DNA of 64,000 bases from Epiperipatus broadwayi. Taxonomy: Eukaryota; Onychophora; Udeonychophora; Euonychophora; Peripatidae. Positions 33,690 to 46,869 of the stretch are shown piece by piece; positions within the stretch are counted from its first letter, which is position 1; each line of letters opens with the position of its first letter. A program made the position numbers and the translations under genes. Location: contig JAQFVV010000157.1 in the NCBI GenBank assembly GCA_028023455.1, forward strand, positions 1,922,001 to 1,986,000. Reading direction: 5' to 3'. The notes under the pieces are model-generated. The model was not told where the DNA came from and ran no database searches. It saw nothing but the letters and a program-made list of their open reading frames with translations.

Positions 33690-35309
33690 AATTTGTAACT
33701 GGAACCAGCTTTGAACCCTGTTACAAGTTAAAGGGATTCTAGATAGCCACATGTAGGCAGATGTGGTAATCAAATGTATATGTTTGAGTCAAGATAGGCT
33801 TAAAGGAGGTTTTTGTGCTTATTTATTTGAATGGGGTATGTACATATATATAATAAAAAAATCCTGGGAAAAGTGTATAATGTATATATATGTGTATAAT
33901 ATTATTTTATTAAATAAAAATAAAATATGTAAATGATGAGAAATGAAACAAATGTTATCTACAGAATGCTTTTACCATATGTATTGTATAAAGTTATTTT
34001 TAAAAGTTTCTAACGAAATATTAGGATAAAAAAAACTTGCTAAAAGGTTTTCTTTGTAAAAAGAAATAAGATAAAAGAAACCGGACCTGAGACAGCTGTG
34101 TACTGGACTAATGAGATCACATAGAATAAGAGTAAAAAATATCAAACATTTTGAGGAGTTGTAGAAAGTATTCCTTCAGAAAAAAGAGATAGAACTTTCT
34201 AGAAAAAAAAAGTATAAATAGAAAAATCAGGAGACCAAGTTTAGTTTTTATGTCTTTTAACTGCTGTATTTTAATTAATATTCAAAGTAATTGACTAATA
34301 GTTTTGGAAGAAAATATATATGCCAGCTAAAATGAGTATGTCAGGGTAAAGTCCTAAACTTGCTGGGCTTTTACCCCACTGCCCCATGAAGTAAATAAAA
34401 GATGCTATATGATCCTCTCACCATTCGAAGCTAAAATCCACATCCATACACATTTGTTCGTCAAGTATTCTGATTCATCATCATTTCATTAGAAGTTTTA
34501 AAAGCAAAGACATTCTTTCTGGACAATCTCTATGGCCATAGTGTTTACTAAATAAGCTTACTTTCTTCGTGAATAAGGATGATCTGGGGACCCAAAGGTA
34601 ATATATATATTATTTCACATTTATAATCGTGCGAATTATCAAGCTTATATTTATAGTTTATAATTTTTTTATATTAAGTCATATAAACAATATTCAAAGA
34701 TAAAATATTTAATCTCTGTAGTAAATAACAATTTCTAACTGTCAAAGTTATATATATGCTGATATTTTTATTAAACCATTGAGCACCCTTATTTCTGTTT
34801 TTTATTTTATAGTTATTCATTTAGTTAAAACTTATGTATGCTTTTTATTAAATAATTTAATATGAACTACCTTAAATTAACATGTCTCTATCAGTCTAAG
34901 AACTACCCACCCTGAGCGAGCTAGCTAATGACTAGGCATTCATTAATACGCTATCATTACTCTCATTAACCCTTTAGTATAATTCTTATGTAAGCATAGG
35001 ATTGGCACTTGGAGTCGGAAAACACTGATGTCCATAAATATATTGTTTGGGAAATATTAATTATTAATTATGAGATACTAAGGCTGAGTATCTATATATC
35101 GTTATGTTTATTATTTTTATTTCTTTTTGGGAGATGAGAGTTTTAAAATAACTTGCCTCCAGATCTATGGCTACTATAAGTCTATCTTGGTCAATTAAAG
35201 GTTTCGTTCATGAATAAATCTCATTAGTAATAAGTAAAAAAATATTTTGTAAAGATAGCATAAATCCAACCATGTTCAAATGGGAATGGATACAAACCCG
35301 TTACAAATT
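33690..35309. mobile_element. Possible solo LTR (TG...CA, 4-bp duplication)
   Basis: The block 33694-35305 starts TGTAACTGG and ends ACCCGTTACA, so its ends are a short inverted repeat of the TG...CA type. AATT flanks both sides (33690-33693 and 35306-35309), but in such A+T-rich DNA this is weak. An AATAAA lies at about 34392. The interior has several G+C-richer patches unlike the intron. No polyprotein is present. Confidence 0.35.
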
Positions 35310-35387
35310 ATTATAAAATAGCATATATTTTTTTTAGTTTTTTAAAAGTTAGTAAATCATTTTTATTTTGTAGGACATAATAGTTGT

Positions 35388-35598
35388 AATAAATCAATTA
35401 TTGCTATTTTTCTGTTATCAATATTTTTTATATTATACTTTACTGCCATATGGTTGTTTTTATGTGTAGTGTGCTAAATTCTCTGCCTTTAATCATTATA
35501 ATGAATCAATTCTTGCTATTCCTCTGATATCAATACTTTCTATATTAAGCTTTACACAATGTACTTATTATTATATGTAGTGTGCTAAATTCTCTGCT
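35388..35598. repeat. Tandem duplication, period about 111 bp
   Basis: Two adjacent copies share AATCAATT-TTGCTATT, TATCAATA-TTT-TATATTA and the exact run TGTAGTGTGCTAAATTCTCT. They differ at roughly one base in six. Non-coding. The second copy begins at about 35499. Confidence 0.75.
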
Positions 35599-38106
35599 TA
35601 AAGGCAAATGGGAATAACTGTGCAATAAGGTATTATGATCAAGAGATAATAACATTTGATTATGTTCAGTGGTTGTTTGCCATTTCTTGCACTGCCATAA
35701 CCTACTTTATTTAAGCATCTCAAATCCAGAGCTCTAAATACAAATACTATAATATCACGAGAATTAAAGAATTTGAAAATTCTTATTTAATTTTGGATTT
35801 TCTGTGGATTTTTTATTTAATTTGTAAATATGTTGATCTACATGTATATATGTATAATACATATGAACAGGCATATATGTGTGTATATTTTTAATTTTTG
35901 ATATATGAATAGATATAAATATGTATATAATTAAGAACATGTATTTATGTTCATGCATTTATGGATATTAGTTGGAGAGTCATCACATAGAAACTGAACT
36001 TCTTGATTAATATAGAACCAATATATTATATGCATATATAGTAAAGATATTTTTAACAGATCTATATTATAGTGGATACAAGAGGTTTGGTTAAGCTATT
36101 ATCAAATTTACCAGATGGCACCATCAAACAAAAAGCCCAGACTTCCTCCCTATTTTAAGTTACTATGAAATTCAAGATTTCTGGAGATATACCTACAGGC
36201 AGAGAAGTTAATTTCCCTAACAATGTAACATCAATATCTAATTCCATTAACCATATAAAGTCATTTTTCTCTTAATAGCCCACACGGTTGCTGAGATCAG
36301 AAGTACAAGATGAACTTCATACTCTTTATATAAATGTACCATGCTTGTGTTTCCCTTTTGTTAACTTACTAAGTAGTAATAAATAATGGGACATAATCAA
36401 TGCATGTTGAGTAAATTTAAAATTAATTTACTGTTGCTTAGAAATGATAAGGTTATTGTTGTGATTGGTAATATTCAATATTAATGTACTGGAAATTGAT
36501 GAATATATGCATGATTGACAAATTTTTTATAAAGATAAATCAAACCCAAATAACTTTGCTATATAATTAGTATTGAGGTAACCATTGCAATGGATGCTTA
36601 AAAAATGGGATGGTGGGTAGTATACATTATAAATACAACAGCAACTTATAAGAATATAAATTAAAGTAGCAGCAGTAATGTATTTAATATCATATAATTC
36701 ATTATCAAGGTAAGTCATGCTCAACAACACAAAAATTGACTCATCCACACTCTTAGAAAAATACTTAATAAAAAGAAAATTAATAAAATACACTAAGATT
36801 CATGGGATTTACACTTGAAATCATTAATATTCTATAAACTAAATATTTCTAACTTTCAATAGTTCAAACATGTTAACAAATATACGATCAGCCAATTCTA
36901 CACATAAAATCAAGTAATCCATTAGCCATTGAGTATCTTATACATTATGCAATTCACCAAGTAATTATCATTCACATTAAATAATACACCATTTATATAC
37001 TACAAATTTTATTACCTTAGTTTGCGATGATGAAGAACATTAAAATGTTTAATGTGTTTAACAGAATAAAAGTAAATCAATATTTTACAGCATTTACTCT
37101 ACATTTTAAACTTAGATAAATAAAACATAATAAATAAGTTTTTTTTTTTTTGTTAATAACAAATTTTAAAGTATGCACATATATCACTTCAAATTTAATA
37201 AGAAAGTTTTATTATTCAAAGCTCATTTTTATATTTTAAAACTAGAAGTTCAATGTAGAAAATGTCTTTATTTTATTGCCTAATCCAAGTTATTTTTTCT
37301 ATTGATGATTTGTCAGAAAATGCAGGCAGAAACAATAAATGATAGCAGTCTGAGGCAATATCCATTTTCAGACCTGTAATAGTTTTGATTATAATATATA
37401 TATATATAATGTACATTTACAGTAGTAAATGATGGATGTAAAAAATAATCATATTGATAACTCGATTAAGAGATTGGATAGGTTGAAACTATCCATTTTG
37501 ATGTCTGCAATTAATCCTGCAGGATGGAATTGAAATAAAGTTAGGCACACATTATGAAAATTTTATGAACTAATCTTTTTTTATCATAAGTAGATAGAAT
37601 TCAAGAAGCTCATGCATATTCATGCTCATTATTTACACTTAGCTTATGGATTTTCAAAAAGTTATCCTTTATAATTATTTTCTAGTTTCTAATTAACATA
37701 TTTACTAACAAATAATAACCATCAATTCTATAAAAATCAATTTTTCTACATTGATAAAATCATAATAAATCAACTTTAACATTATACATATAGCAAAAAT
37801 TGATTTTTAAGATAACAGAACATCTCTATAAAATTATCAATAAATTAAGTATTAAATTACAACTTTATAACATTAACTTTATTTAAATGGAAGATGCATA
37901 ATGTATTTTAAATGTTACAGCTTCAAAAAAATACTTTAAAAAAACCTTTAAATGCACCCATTGAATATTTTTTATTTATATTATATACTTCATTTAAATA
38001 TAAAAAAGTTTCAAATATATATTTTTTTAATATACATACACACACTTGAAATATATAATTATATGGGACATCTTTGTAATATATTGTAACACTACAAGGA
38101 AATAAT

Positions 38107-38265
38107 GGGATCTTATCTGAGGTGATTGTTATCCCAGTATATGATCATCAATAATCCAAAGTTGGGTGCCATTTGTAACACAGCGAAATACAGTGGATCG
38201 TACTTGAGGTGATGGTCACCAGTACATGATTATCAATGACCCTTAGTTAGATAGCCATTTCTAAC
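38107..38265. repeat. Diverged tandem duplication, period about 86 bp
   Basis: GGATCTTATCTGAGGTGATT at about 38108 recurs as GGATCGTACTTGAGGTGATG at about 38194, and both are followed by a CCAGTA-ATGAT-ATCAAT run and GCCATTT-TAAC. The pair opens a G+C-richer non-coding block reaching about 38940. A TGTAACA just before it (about 38086) is LTR-like, but no matching end was found. Confidence 0.6.
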
Positions 38266-39589
38266 TCTATGGAAAACAGGTTTAAACCATCAGGGATCTG
38301 AGGAATTGTTTATGTATCCTTAAGAAAAAAAAATTAATATCAAAGGGATGAGCATGAATGATCATTCTGAAAGTTCAACAGCTAACTATCTTAAGCATAA
38401 GCATAATTAAGTTCATCAGCCTTAAAATAAGTATAAGTCATTCATCATCATGAATGATCAACAATAAAATTAAATCAACAGTCAATCTGGTGGCTGAATT
38501 TAAAATGGGTCTACTATAGACCAGGCTAATTATTTAACCTTTTCCAGCTTCGGACAGATCATTGAAACCATTAGTTGGATGCACAAAGTTTAAGTGCTAA
38601 TCCATAAGAATGCAATAAAAAAAAATAATTCTGGAATATTAAAATATACTGATCATCGTCAATGCTCTAGCTACTTAGTACTCTTGATGTACTTGCCATT
38701 ATAAACTTAATGTTTAGTAGAGACTAAATTAAAATAAAATGTAGTGCATGGGCTTTAAAGAATATATTCTTCATACCAATCCAGGATGACAATCATGATC
38801 ATCAACTGGATGCCCATACACTAAATATATTCTCTTTCATATATCAGACCATTATGTTTGAATCTAACTCAGAGAACATAAGAATAACTGCAACTGGGAT
38901 CAAGAGATGATGCAGTACATAAGATTAAAAAACATTTAGAAGTAAGTCACTGGAATAATTTTAACAATAACATACAAGTTTATTAATAACAATAAAAAAT
39001 GATATTAAGGTCTTTAGAATATGGCTATACACATATCAATTAAGGCTTCTGATTTTGAATAATATCTAAAAAAAATATCACTTTGTGATTTACATGATTA
39101 ATACAAAATTAAAGTTATTATTTTGATTTACAGTACCTTTTAATGGGTTTACTTACAACACATATATAGATATGTGCATTTTATAATATACAATGAATAT
39201 ATTTCAATTGACATTTAATAAAATTTAAAAAATGATTAAATTTTACATATGTGTTGATTATCATAAAAACAAAATTCAATTTATTATATTGTGGTTTACA
39301 TATATGCTCCAATAGGTTTACTTAAAACACATTCTGCATACCAACAAGTGGCATTATAATTTTTGAACATACTAGAATTGTTATAAAATAAGAACTTTTT
39401 AAGTTATCACTTATCTAATATAAATACCTCAATTTATGTTTATTTAAACATATATATATATATATCATCTGTGCACATATGTGTGGTAAAAATAATTGAT
39501 TCAACATATAAATGAAGTACATCTATCATATTTGAATTTATCAAAGTACTAAATGATATTAATTTTTATGACACGTAATTAACATATAT

Positions 39590-40702
39590 GTTTGTGCGGT
39601 AATAGTATCAACAACTGCACCGTTCGCTTGATGGTGCTCTTGCTAATGAAAAACAATGAAATATAATGTTACCTGGCCATGACCTTTCAAGAACTAATTG
39701 ACCTTTACTTGTTTTTTTTTTAAAATAACATTAAAAAACTAAATGCCTTTTTTTTTAATAACGATAGATATAGCATCATTTTGACAAAATGAAATGTATT
39801 CTTTTTAGCAACAACAATAACAATAACTAATTGACATTTTTATGTTTTTTTTTGTTAAATAACGTTAAAAAAGTAAATTTTTTTTTAAGATCGATAAATA
39901 CGGCACGGCATTTTTAAAATGTAAATGTATTCTTTTTTAACAATGTCATTAACAAAATATTTATTTAGGACATTTTTAAGATTTTATTAAATATACGTTA
40001 TTCTTCTAATACTTGAAACATCAAAACAACAATAAAAAAACCATTAAAAGGTCAGCGCGTAGCGTTGGAATAGGCATGGGGGGATCCCGATGGCTTTGAC
40101 AATCCAAAGGATCATCCAAAAGATGCATTACTTGATAAACAAACTAATCAGACTGAACGACAAGAAAAAAAACTATTTACGACCTTTTTTACATTAAATT
40201 TAATATACATACGTTATTCTTCTAATAGTAAATTAAGCGTTTAAACAAAATTAAAATACAAAAACAAATCAATACATTAACAAACTAATGTCTCGTGACG
40301 ATATCGTGACTGCTGTGACTGTTTAAGAAGTCGCGCTTATAACAAAACTTTCTCTATTTTTAAACCATTACAAAGTCTTCACAATCACTGAGATGGTTTG
40401 AAAATTTTTTGGACATCATAGTACATCATTTAAATGTAATATAATACTTTATTAAATGACATTTCAAATGTTATTCTGACTTCAAATCTACACACCCTCA
40501 AATTATACAATAGCGCAGACTTAATATCGATCATTTGTAGGGTAAGAACAGGCCACTTGAAAGTAGTGTGAATTCGAGATAATTAGCATAACACACTACA
40601 AGGCATTACTGGCTGCCTCAAAAATGGTATATTTAACTTTTTGAGTAGCAACTAGCGACATCAAGCAACTGGTACGATCATTGATACTATTACCGTTTGT
40701 GC
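39590..40702. mobile_element. 1.1-kb TIR transposon, superfamily unassigned, 8-bp duplication
   Basis: The element is 39598-40694. Both ends begin GGTAATAGTATCAA on their own strand, and the inverted similarity continues for about 56 bp. The octamer GTTTGTGC is exact on both sides (39590-39597 and 40695-40702). The interior has a direct repeat of about 125 bp (about 39692-39815 and 39824-39945), a G+C-rich patch at 40050-40110 and no open frame of note, so it is non-autonomous. An 8-bp duplication is used by hAT, P, Merlin and some Mutator elements, but the GGTAATAG end is not the usual hAT end. Related sequence lies at 58275-58508. Confidence 0.82.
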
Positions 40703-41394
40703 ACATAGAAATGAATGTGCACACTGATGTTTATATCAAATTTAAATTGTCAAAATAATAATAAATTATTTTCACAGCCAATTCTTTGTTGAATATACAT
40801 AAATTTCACTACTTTAATAATAAAGCTTTCCTTTCTTTTAAAAAATACAAATAAAATCAGTCTTGACATGTTAATCTAAAAAGATTTGATTTTTCAGTTT
40901 TTTTCTTTTTTAAAAAAAAAACAGGATGTCAATTAATTAATTCTTTACTCTTAGATTTTTAATCCAAGCAAAATTATTTGTGTTTATTTCACATATAAAA
41001 TGTCTTTTTTTTAATAAACATAAAATAAAATTGTTCTATATATACATATTAGTATTACAGATTAATTAATTATAATGTCTTTTTTTTAAAATATAGAATC
41101 GTCTATTAACCCTTTACTTTTTTATTTTTAATGTAACAAAATTATTACATGCACTTTGAATTATATTTTTAAATGTCATTTTAAGGAATTACTAAAATTT
41201 AAAATGATATTCTCTCTGTATAGATATCACCATTGCAATTTGCTCTTAATTATACGTTTTTAAATTTAAAAATATCGATTTTAAATGATTTAAAATAATG
41301 TTGTATATATGTCTATCACTTTTAAAATATCATTTTTAAATGAATTATTTAAAACAACTCACTTATTTAAATATAATGTGATGTGTTTGTCAGT

Positions 41395-41790
41395 AGTTCC
41401 TTGTATCTAGATAAAGCAGTATACATATAACAATTTCTTCATCCAGCTGATGGACTTTGGGCAAGCTGGTAGACTGTCTTGTAATGATTGGAATAGGTAT
41501 AATCCAGGCAATTGTTAGTCTACAGTGATCTCCCATCTGTCTAGAATTGGATAGGCAAGCAAACTATTTTCTAGAACACACTTGTGGCTATGACATTTTG
41601 AAGTTGACCCATTTCATCCAAGTGAATTCAAACTTCACCATCATGAACTAGAGCAGCTATCTCCTTCTGTTTATGACTTCAACTACCTCTGATTCATGGT
41701 AGTTTTCTGTCTTGATCTGGCCTATTCTGCTACCTAGTTACTTCTGGCCAGCTGTAATTACTGCCAACTGCTTCTCAAAATATTAATAGC
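41395..41790. other. G+C-richer block of unknown nature
   Basis: About 400 bases stand out from the A+T-rich intron by base composition (for example GGACTTTGGGCAAGCTGG at 41453). All frames are interrupted. It could be an old retrocopy, a SINE-like piece or a regulatory segment. No boundaries or internal repeats were found. Confidence 0.25.
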
Positions 41791-43579
41791 CAAAACAAAA
41801 TTACTAGCCAAACTATTGTAATCTTTTTATCAACCCTTTTTATATTTGTCAGCTGAGGTGACAAAAAGTACATTTATTAAAAACTTCATCTTATTTCTCT
41901 TAATTGGAAAAAGTTGATTTCAAATCACCTTAATCCTTTGGAATTTTATCATAATATGATCTAGAAAGTTTTCAAAATATATAGTAGTATGTATACAAGC
42001 ATTAATTAAAAGATTTCAAAGATAGATAATATAATTTTTTACACTTATTAGAAATATGCTTGTTTTTAATTTCAAAATCAGAAAACAATATTAATATTTA
42101 TTTAGACCTTTTTAAATTGTTTAATTTATAATAAAATTCTATTTTAAATTCAGAATTGTTTAACCTTTTTCTTGGATTATTTTATTCCAGGAAATGCAGA
42201 AAATTATCTACAAAATTTTTGTCTGTGTTTATTTCTATTTTTCCTTTCAACTATATATATTGAATACACTATGTTATCGTGTGCTGTGTAACAGAAGTGT
42301 TACAATATATATATATACCTAGACACGATTTAATTTAGAAATTATATATGTTAAATAACTAACAAAAGTAAGTAAAATAAGAATATGAAAAAAATTGAAG
42401 AGTAATGAACTGAGTAAGCACACACACAATTATATATATATACCATACTGAAGTCTATTTATAAATAATATGAAAAAAATAGAAGAGTAATGAACTAAGA
42501 ACATATATATATATATGTACCATACTTATGTCTATTTATATACATAGGATGTATTTATTCATTTATTTTTTCTCTCAAAAAAAAAAACTTTTCTACCTTT
42601 TTTCATTCTTGTAATGAAGATTGATGATAAAATTAAAATAAAACAAAATGTAAATAATGTTAAATTCATTAATTTCATAATTTCAGCAGCCATCTTCCTG
42701 TGATATTTTTGGGATTGCTATAATAGTATTTTATACTAGAAATTAAACTTGATTTTAAAATTGTTGTAAAGCACATGTGCATGTAATTCAAAAATATCAC
42801 TGTTTTGTGAAAGACTGTTATTGTAAAATATATGCTCTTAATATGGGTTTTTTCTTCTATTTTCTTGGATCACGAGTTGCAATCAAGCCATAACATTGAT
42901 TTCTCTATGGCTGACATAGTTTGTTCTGAGAGAGATGACAAAGAGAAACGTGAACGAAGCGTGTTCAATAGCTAAAGATCATCGTGCCATCAATAAAAAG
43001 GATTCTAGCACTTCTTTTTTTAAAAAAATAACTCTTGTAGTAACCACTTTCTTCATTACTATATAAATCTACTCCTAAAAATTCAATTTTATGATAATGT
43101 ATTATTTAATATTCAAAAGCAATTTTAACTCTAGATTTCAAATTCCTTTAATCACATAATACTATGATTACGATACTACTCAGTATGAAAGCACTCAGCT
43201 TTAAATAAATTTTCTTTATTACAAATTCAAACCTGTTTTGTTATTTAAAATGTTTTAACATTTTTTGAATCATTATGCTTGGGTTGTATAATTAATAATA
43301 ATATATAGAAAATGAAAAAGACAGGAAAGCATATTAGAGTATAAATAATTTTTTTAAAAAAATGTAATAAATCAGTCGTTAAACCTTTTTTAAAAAAAAA
43401 ATAGTTGTATTTATTGAATTTTTAAACTTTAAATAATTAAAACTGCAAAAATTACTTGTAATAACCATAAACATTACAAGTGATTTTTTTATTAATTTGA
43501 GAGAAATAGAATGTATTATTTATTATCTTAATTTTTTTTTCCTTTTAATTTTAATGAGTGATGTTACTATTTTCAATAG

Positions 43580-43669
43580 GATGGTAAAGTTCAGCCAGAG
43601 GATTTTACATTGCAGTTGCAAAAAGAATTAAATTCATCTCCACAGCCATGTTTAGTTCCATTTCTTAAG
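43580..43669 (+). CDS. TAF4: TAF4, exon with middle of TAFH domain
   Basis: This 30-codon exon is open in phase 0 between CAATAG (43574-43579) and GTAACA (43670). It encodes DGKVQPEDFTLQLQKEL and NSSPQPCLVPFLK, the central TAFH helices with the strongly conserved NSSPQP-LV-FLK block. It follows ELIQGLI from the previous exon without any gap in the domain. Confidence 0.95.
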
Positions 43670-45330
43670 GTAACATAATCTTTTTTATTAAGTATTATTG
43701 TAATGCATTTTATACATATTTTATCTTATGAGTATAAAAAAATTTTTTCTAAAGTTATGAATATAGGAATTGTTAGATCTCAGAATTATTTCCATATGAT
43801 TTTTTAAACAACTAGTTTTTCAGTTTTGAGGGATTTACATTTTTAAAAAAATTCATATATTATATGGGAGAAAAATCTTTAGCTTATTATTTCAGTAATT
43901 TTTTAAAAAATTATTATTAACCAAATATAAAGAGGCTTGCTGTATGGTCATAATTATTGCATTATTCTGCTATACTTATAAATTATTTAAATCTGAAGTG
44001 AAGGTATTTTTTTATAATGCCTCATAGGTATTACATGTATATAAACAGTATGATAAAAGAAAGAGATAAATGTCATTATGCTAATTATGAACAAAAAATA
44101 TAATAAAATTTTTAATACTGTTAATGGAGATGTGCATCTATAGACTTTAGTTCATCACTTTATTTGCTCATGGATGGCACAACAGGTTAAATAAAAAAAA
44201 TTCTAAAATAATTTTTTTTTCCATATAAAATACAAAGGAAATGCAGTTTTTAAGCTCTTATTAATTAAATGTGATTTATTTAAAATCAAAAAAAAAAAAG
44301 TCAATTAAAACTATTGTTGAAATTACATCTTTGAAGCTTTCATGTTTTTTTCTCCACCTCCCCCTAAAAAGTCTCTTACATGTAATTAGTATAACTTTTG
44401 TTTGTAATAACTTCAATGAATTTTTTAAATTTTTTTACAAGAATACGTATTTATCTTCTAGCCAGATATTATCATTCTCTATAGCATATTTAGTAAAAAT
44501 TCAAATTCTCAAAAATTTGAAAAACTGTTGGAAAGTAAATAGTAGATTTCATAATCCATTCTCAATTGCCCAAATATTATTATTTCTTTGTCAGTAGTAT
44601 TTCTGCCATAAATAATCAATATTTTTTATAGTTTTAGAGGTGGCAGAAAGGATTAATATGGGTTCAGTTTTAATTATTGAGTTTGTAATGTTAATGACTT
44701 ATAACAAGCAGATAATATGTTACTTGTGAGTTTTTAAATAAATCATAATGGCAGCCTGTATTTTTGACAATTCGACGATCAATAATCGATCGAAGATGTA
44801 TTAGTTGTAAAATTAAAACAAAATTAATAAATTGATTGTTAAATTTAAAAAAAGTAATAAACTCCAATAAATTTCATAAAAAAAAGCTTTATTTCAATTT
44901 TTAAATTTTTTATTATAACATGGGAAATGACGAGAAGCTCTTAACATTGTCATACTTTGGTTCAGTTCAGCATGTGTCTTTTTGTCGGCAGTTTTTTTTT
45001 TAGTAAATTCTTATAATGATAAAAATTTGGGACTTTAGTGTCTCAGAACACGATGCAATGGACTATTTCTGAAGGTATGGGATCTTGCCCTCCTGAGAAG
45101 TGTGTGTTAATGGTCATGCCATTGACATGAATAAAAAGTGTAAAGATTGTATTTATATTTTTTTTCCCCATTTTTCTGTTAATAAGTTAATCCCTCCAAA
45201 AAGAAAATAAACTGTAAATATTGTAATTAATTTTTCCACAGTGATTTCTTTTTTTAAAATAACAATAATAAAAAATAAAATATAAATATTAAATATGTAT
45301 TTTAGCAGGCATTTTTTGTAAACATTTTTG

Positions 45331-45850
45331 CCCCCCCCCCCCAACTGCGGATTTATCAAAAATATGGGTTGTCATCTTAGTTTATTTGAAAACTCACAAA
45401 TACCAATAAAATTAATATAGGTTTTTAAAATAATAATTACCTATTTATGTCAAAATCAGTTTATAGAGGACATAACTCTCCTGAGATTATTAAACATGAT
45501 TTTTATCTTACTAAGGAACCACTTAGATTCTAATCTTTGGAATATTTATTTTAAAAGATGTAGATTAGAAGAATGTGAATTAAAATAAGAGAAATCTTGC
45601 AAAGTAAATTTCCTTCTTATCAATTTGCATACTTTGTTAGGATTATTTTGCATTACCAGGCAAAGAAATACAACACACCTGCGGATCGGTAAAAATAAGA
45701 ATAAGGTTTCGCAGACCAGCAGAAGTCTATAGATAAATTTTCTTAAAGATGTAAACAGCTTAGCCTTAGATGAAGTTACATAGAGTTTGTATAATAAAAA
45801 ACTTTTTTTTTTAAAATAGTAATAAAAAATTTAATTCTACCCCCCCCCCC
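45331..45850. repeat. Two poly(C) tracts
   Basis: Runs of 10 or more C occur at about 45331-45342 and 45841-45850, exceptional in this A+T-rich DNA. They lie just left of a hAT-type terminus and may belong to that element. Confidence 0.8.
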
Positions 45851-46029
45851 ATAAACATCTGTGATAACTAGAAAAACAAATTAATTTATGTATGATTGAT
45901 TATATTTTGTTTTTGTTCTGTTTCTTTTTTTTTAATCAGGTAAAAGTGCAATAAAAAAATAAATAAAAATTGTTTATATTAATTAAAAGTTTAAAATCTT
46001 ATTATTTTGTTATTACAAACTTTTTTGCC

Positions 46030-46083
46030 AATCTAGCATGGACCAGCAAAAAACTACTGCGGCCCGGTAGTTGAAGACCACTG
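46030..46083. mobile_element. hAT-type right terminus
   Basis: The sequence GCGGCCCGGTAGTTGAAGAC followed by CACTG (ending at about 46083) is the typical inverted end of hAT elements that begin CAGTGGTCTTCAAC. I could not find the left end or a target duplication, so the element is truncated or its other end is decayed. The GC-rich patches near 45675-45725 may be its interior. Confidence 0.5.
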
Positions 46084-46869
46084 CTCTAGGTTTAAATGAA
46101 TTTTTTTTTTAAGTTTTCCAAAACTACAAACAAACAGTTGTTTTTTTGTGATAAAACTAGACTTGCTGGATCTTATGATAATGAGTGTCATAATTTTCCG
46201 GTGTAGCAACTTTTAGAATTATTTGGTTTGAGTATGAAGATGTAATTATAAAATTATTTAAGAAGCAGTTTCCTTTAGAAATTATATCTCCTTTTCAATT
46301 AATAATGCCAAAAGGCTAGAAAACAATTGCATTCTTTATTATCAGCCTTTTCACAAATATATATCAATAGAAAGATATAGGTAGCTTTATTAATGAAATG
46401 ATTAGCAAAGTATGTGGTTTGTATGCATAAACAGACATGCAAGCTATAGAAATATATAGATGGCTTTATTTATAAATATAGATTTGCATTCTATTTTATT
46501 ATGGGAAAATAAATAACTGCATTTGTATGGGTCTCCTTTGAATGTGAATTAAATAATTAATATAACAGTTATAATCTTGATAAATACTATTGTTTGTATA
46601 GTTAGAAAACTCTCCCTAATAAGTTCTTAAATTTTTATTAATATTGTCTCACATAGGAAAATAATAGAAAAATTTAATTATACAATTTTCAAAGACTTAT
46701 ACAAGGATGATAGTGATTACTGTTATTTTGCCGCATTATAACACAAGCTATTAGAATAGCTAAAGAATATTTTTTTCAATGATAAATTTCTACTAATAGC
46801 GAAGACTATGTTTTGAACATTAAGTTTTAGTCTAGTGTTATTGAGATAATTTGTAACCTTATGTTGCAG

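Larger units (their letters stand above)
28618..43579 (+). other. TAF4: TAF4 intron, about 15 kb
   Basis: It is bounded by GTAAGT and TTTTCAATAG. It contains an unexplained block at 29385-30960, an unrecognised minus-strand open stretch at 30968-31252, a possible solo LTR at 33694-35305, small tandem duplications at 35388 and 38107, and a TIR transposon at 39598-40694. It also holds a G+C-richer block at 41395-41790. The remaining stretches (28620-29380, 31255-33690, 35600-38080, 38940-39590, 40705-41390, 41790-43579) show nothing I can name beyond dinucleotide runs. Confidence 0.85.

Noticed and set aside
29000-38100. TGTAACA strings as LTR starts (about 29003, 38086)
   Set aside because: No partner ending in TGTTACA and no flanking duplication were found for these. 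The motif is expected by chance in A+T-rich DNA.
42890-42985. Short reading frame starting MADIVCSERDDKEK
   Set aside because: It stops after about 22 codons, has no supported splice sites and matches nothing I recognise. The patch is only slightly less A+T-rich than its surroundings.
45640-46083. A complete hAT MITE
   Set aside because: Only the right terminus is convincing. No left CAGTGGTCTTCAAC-type end or 8-bp duplication could be found.
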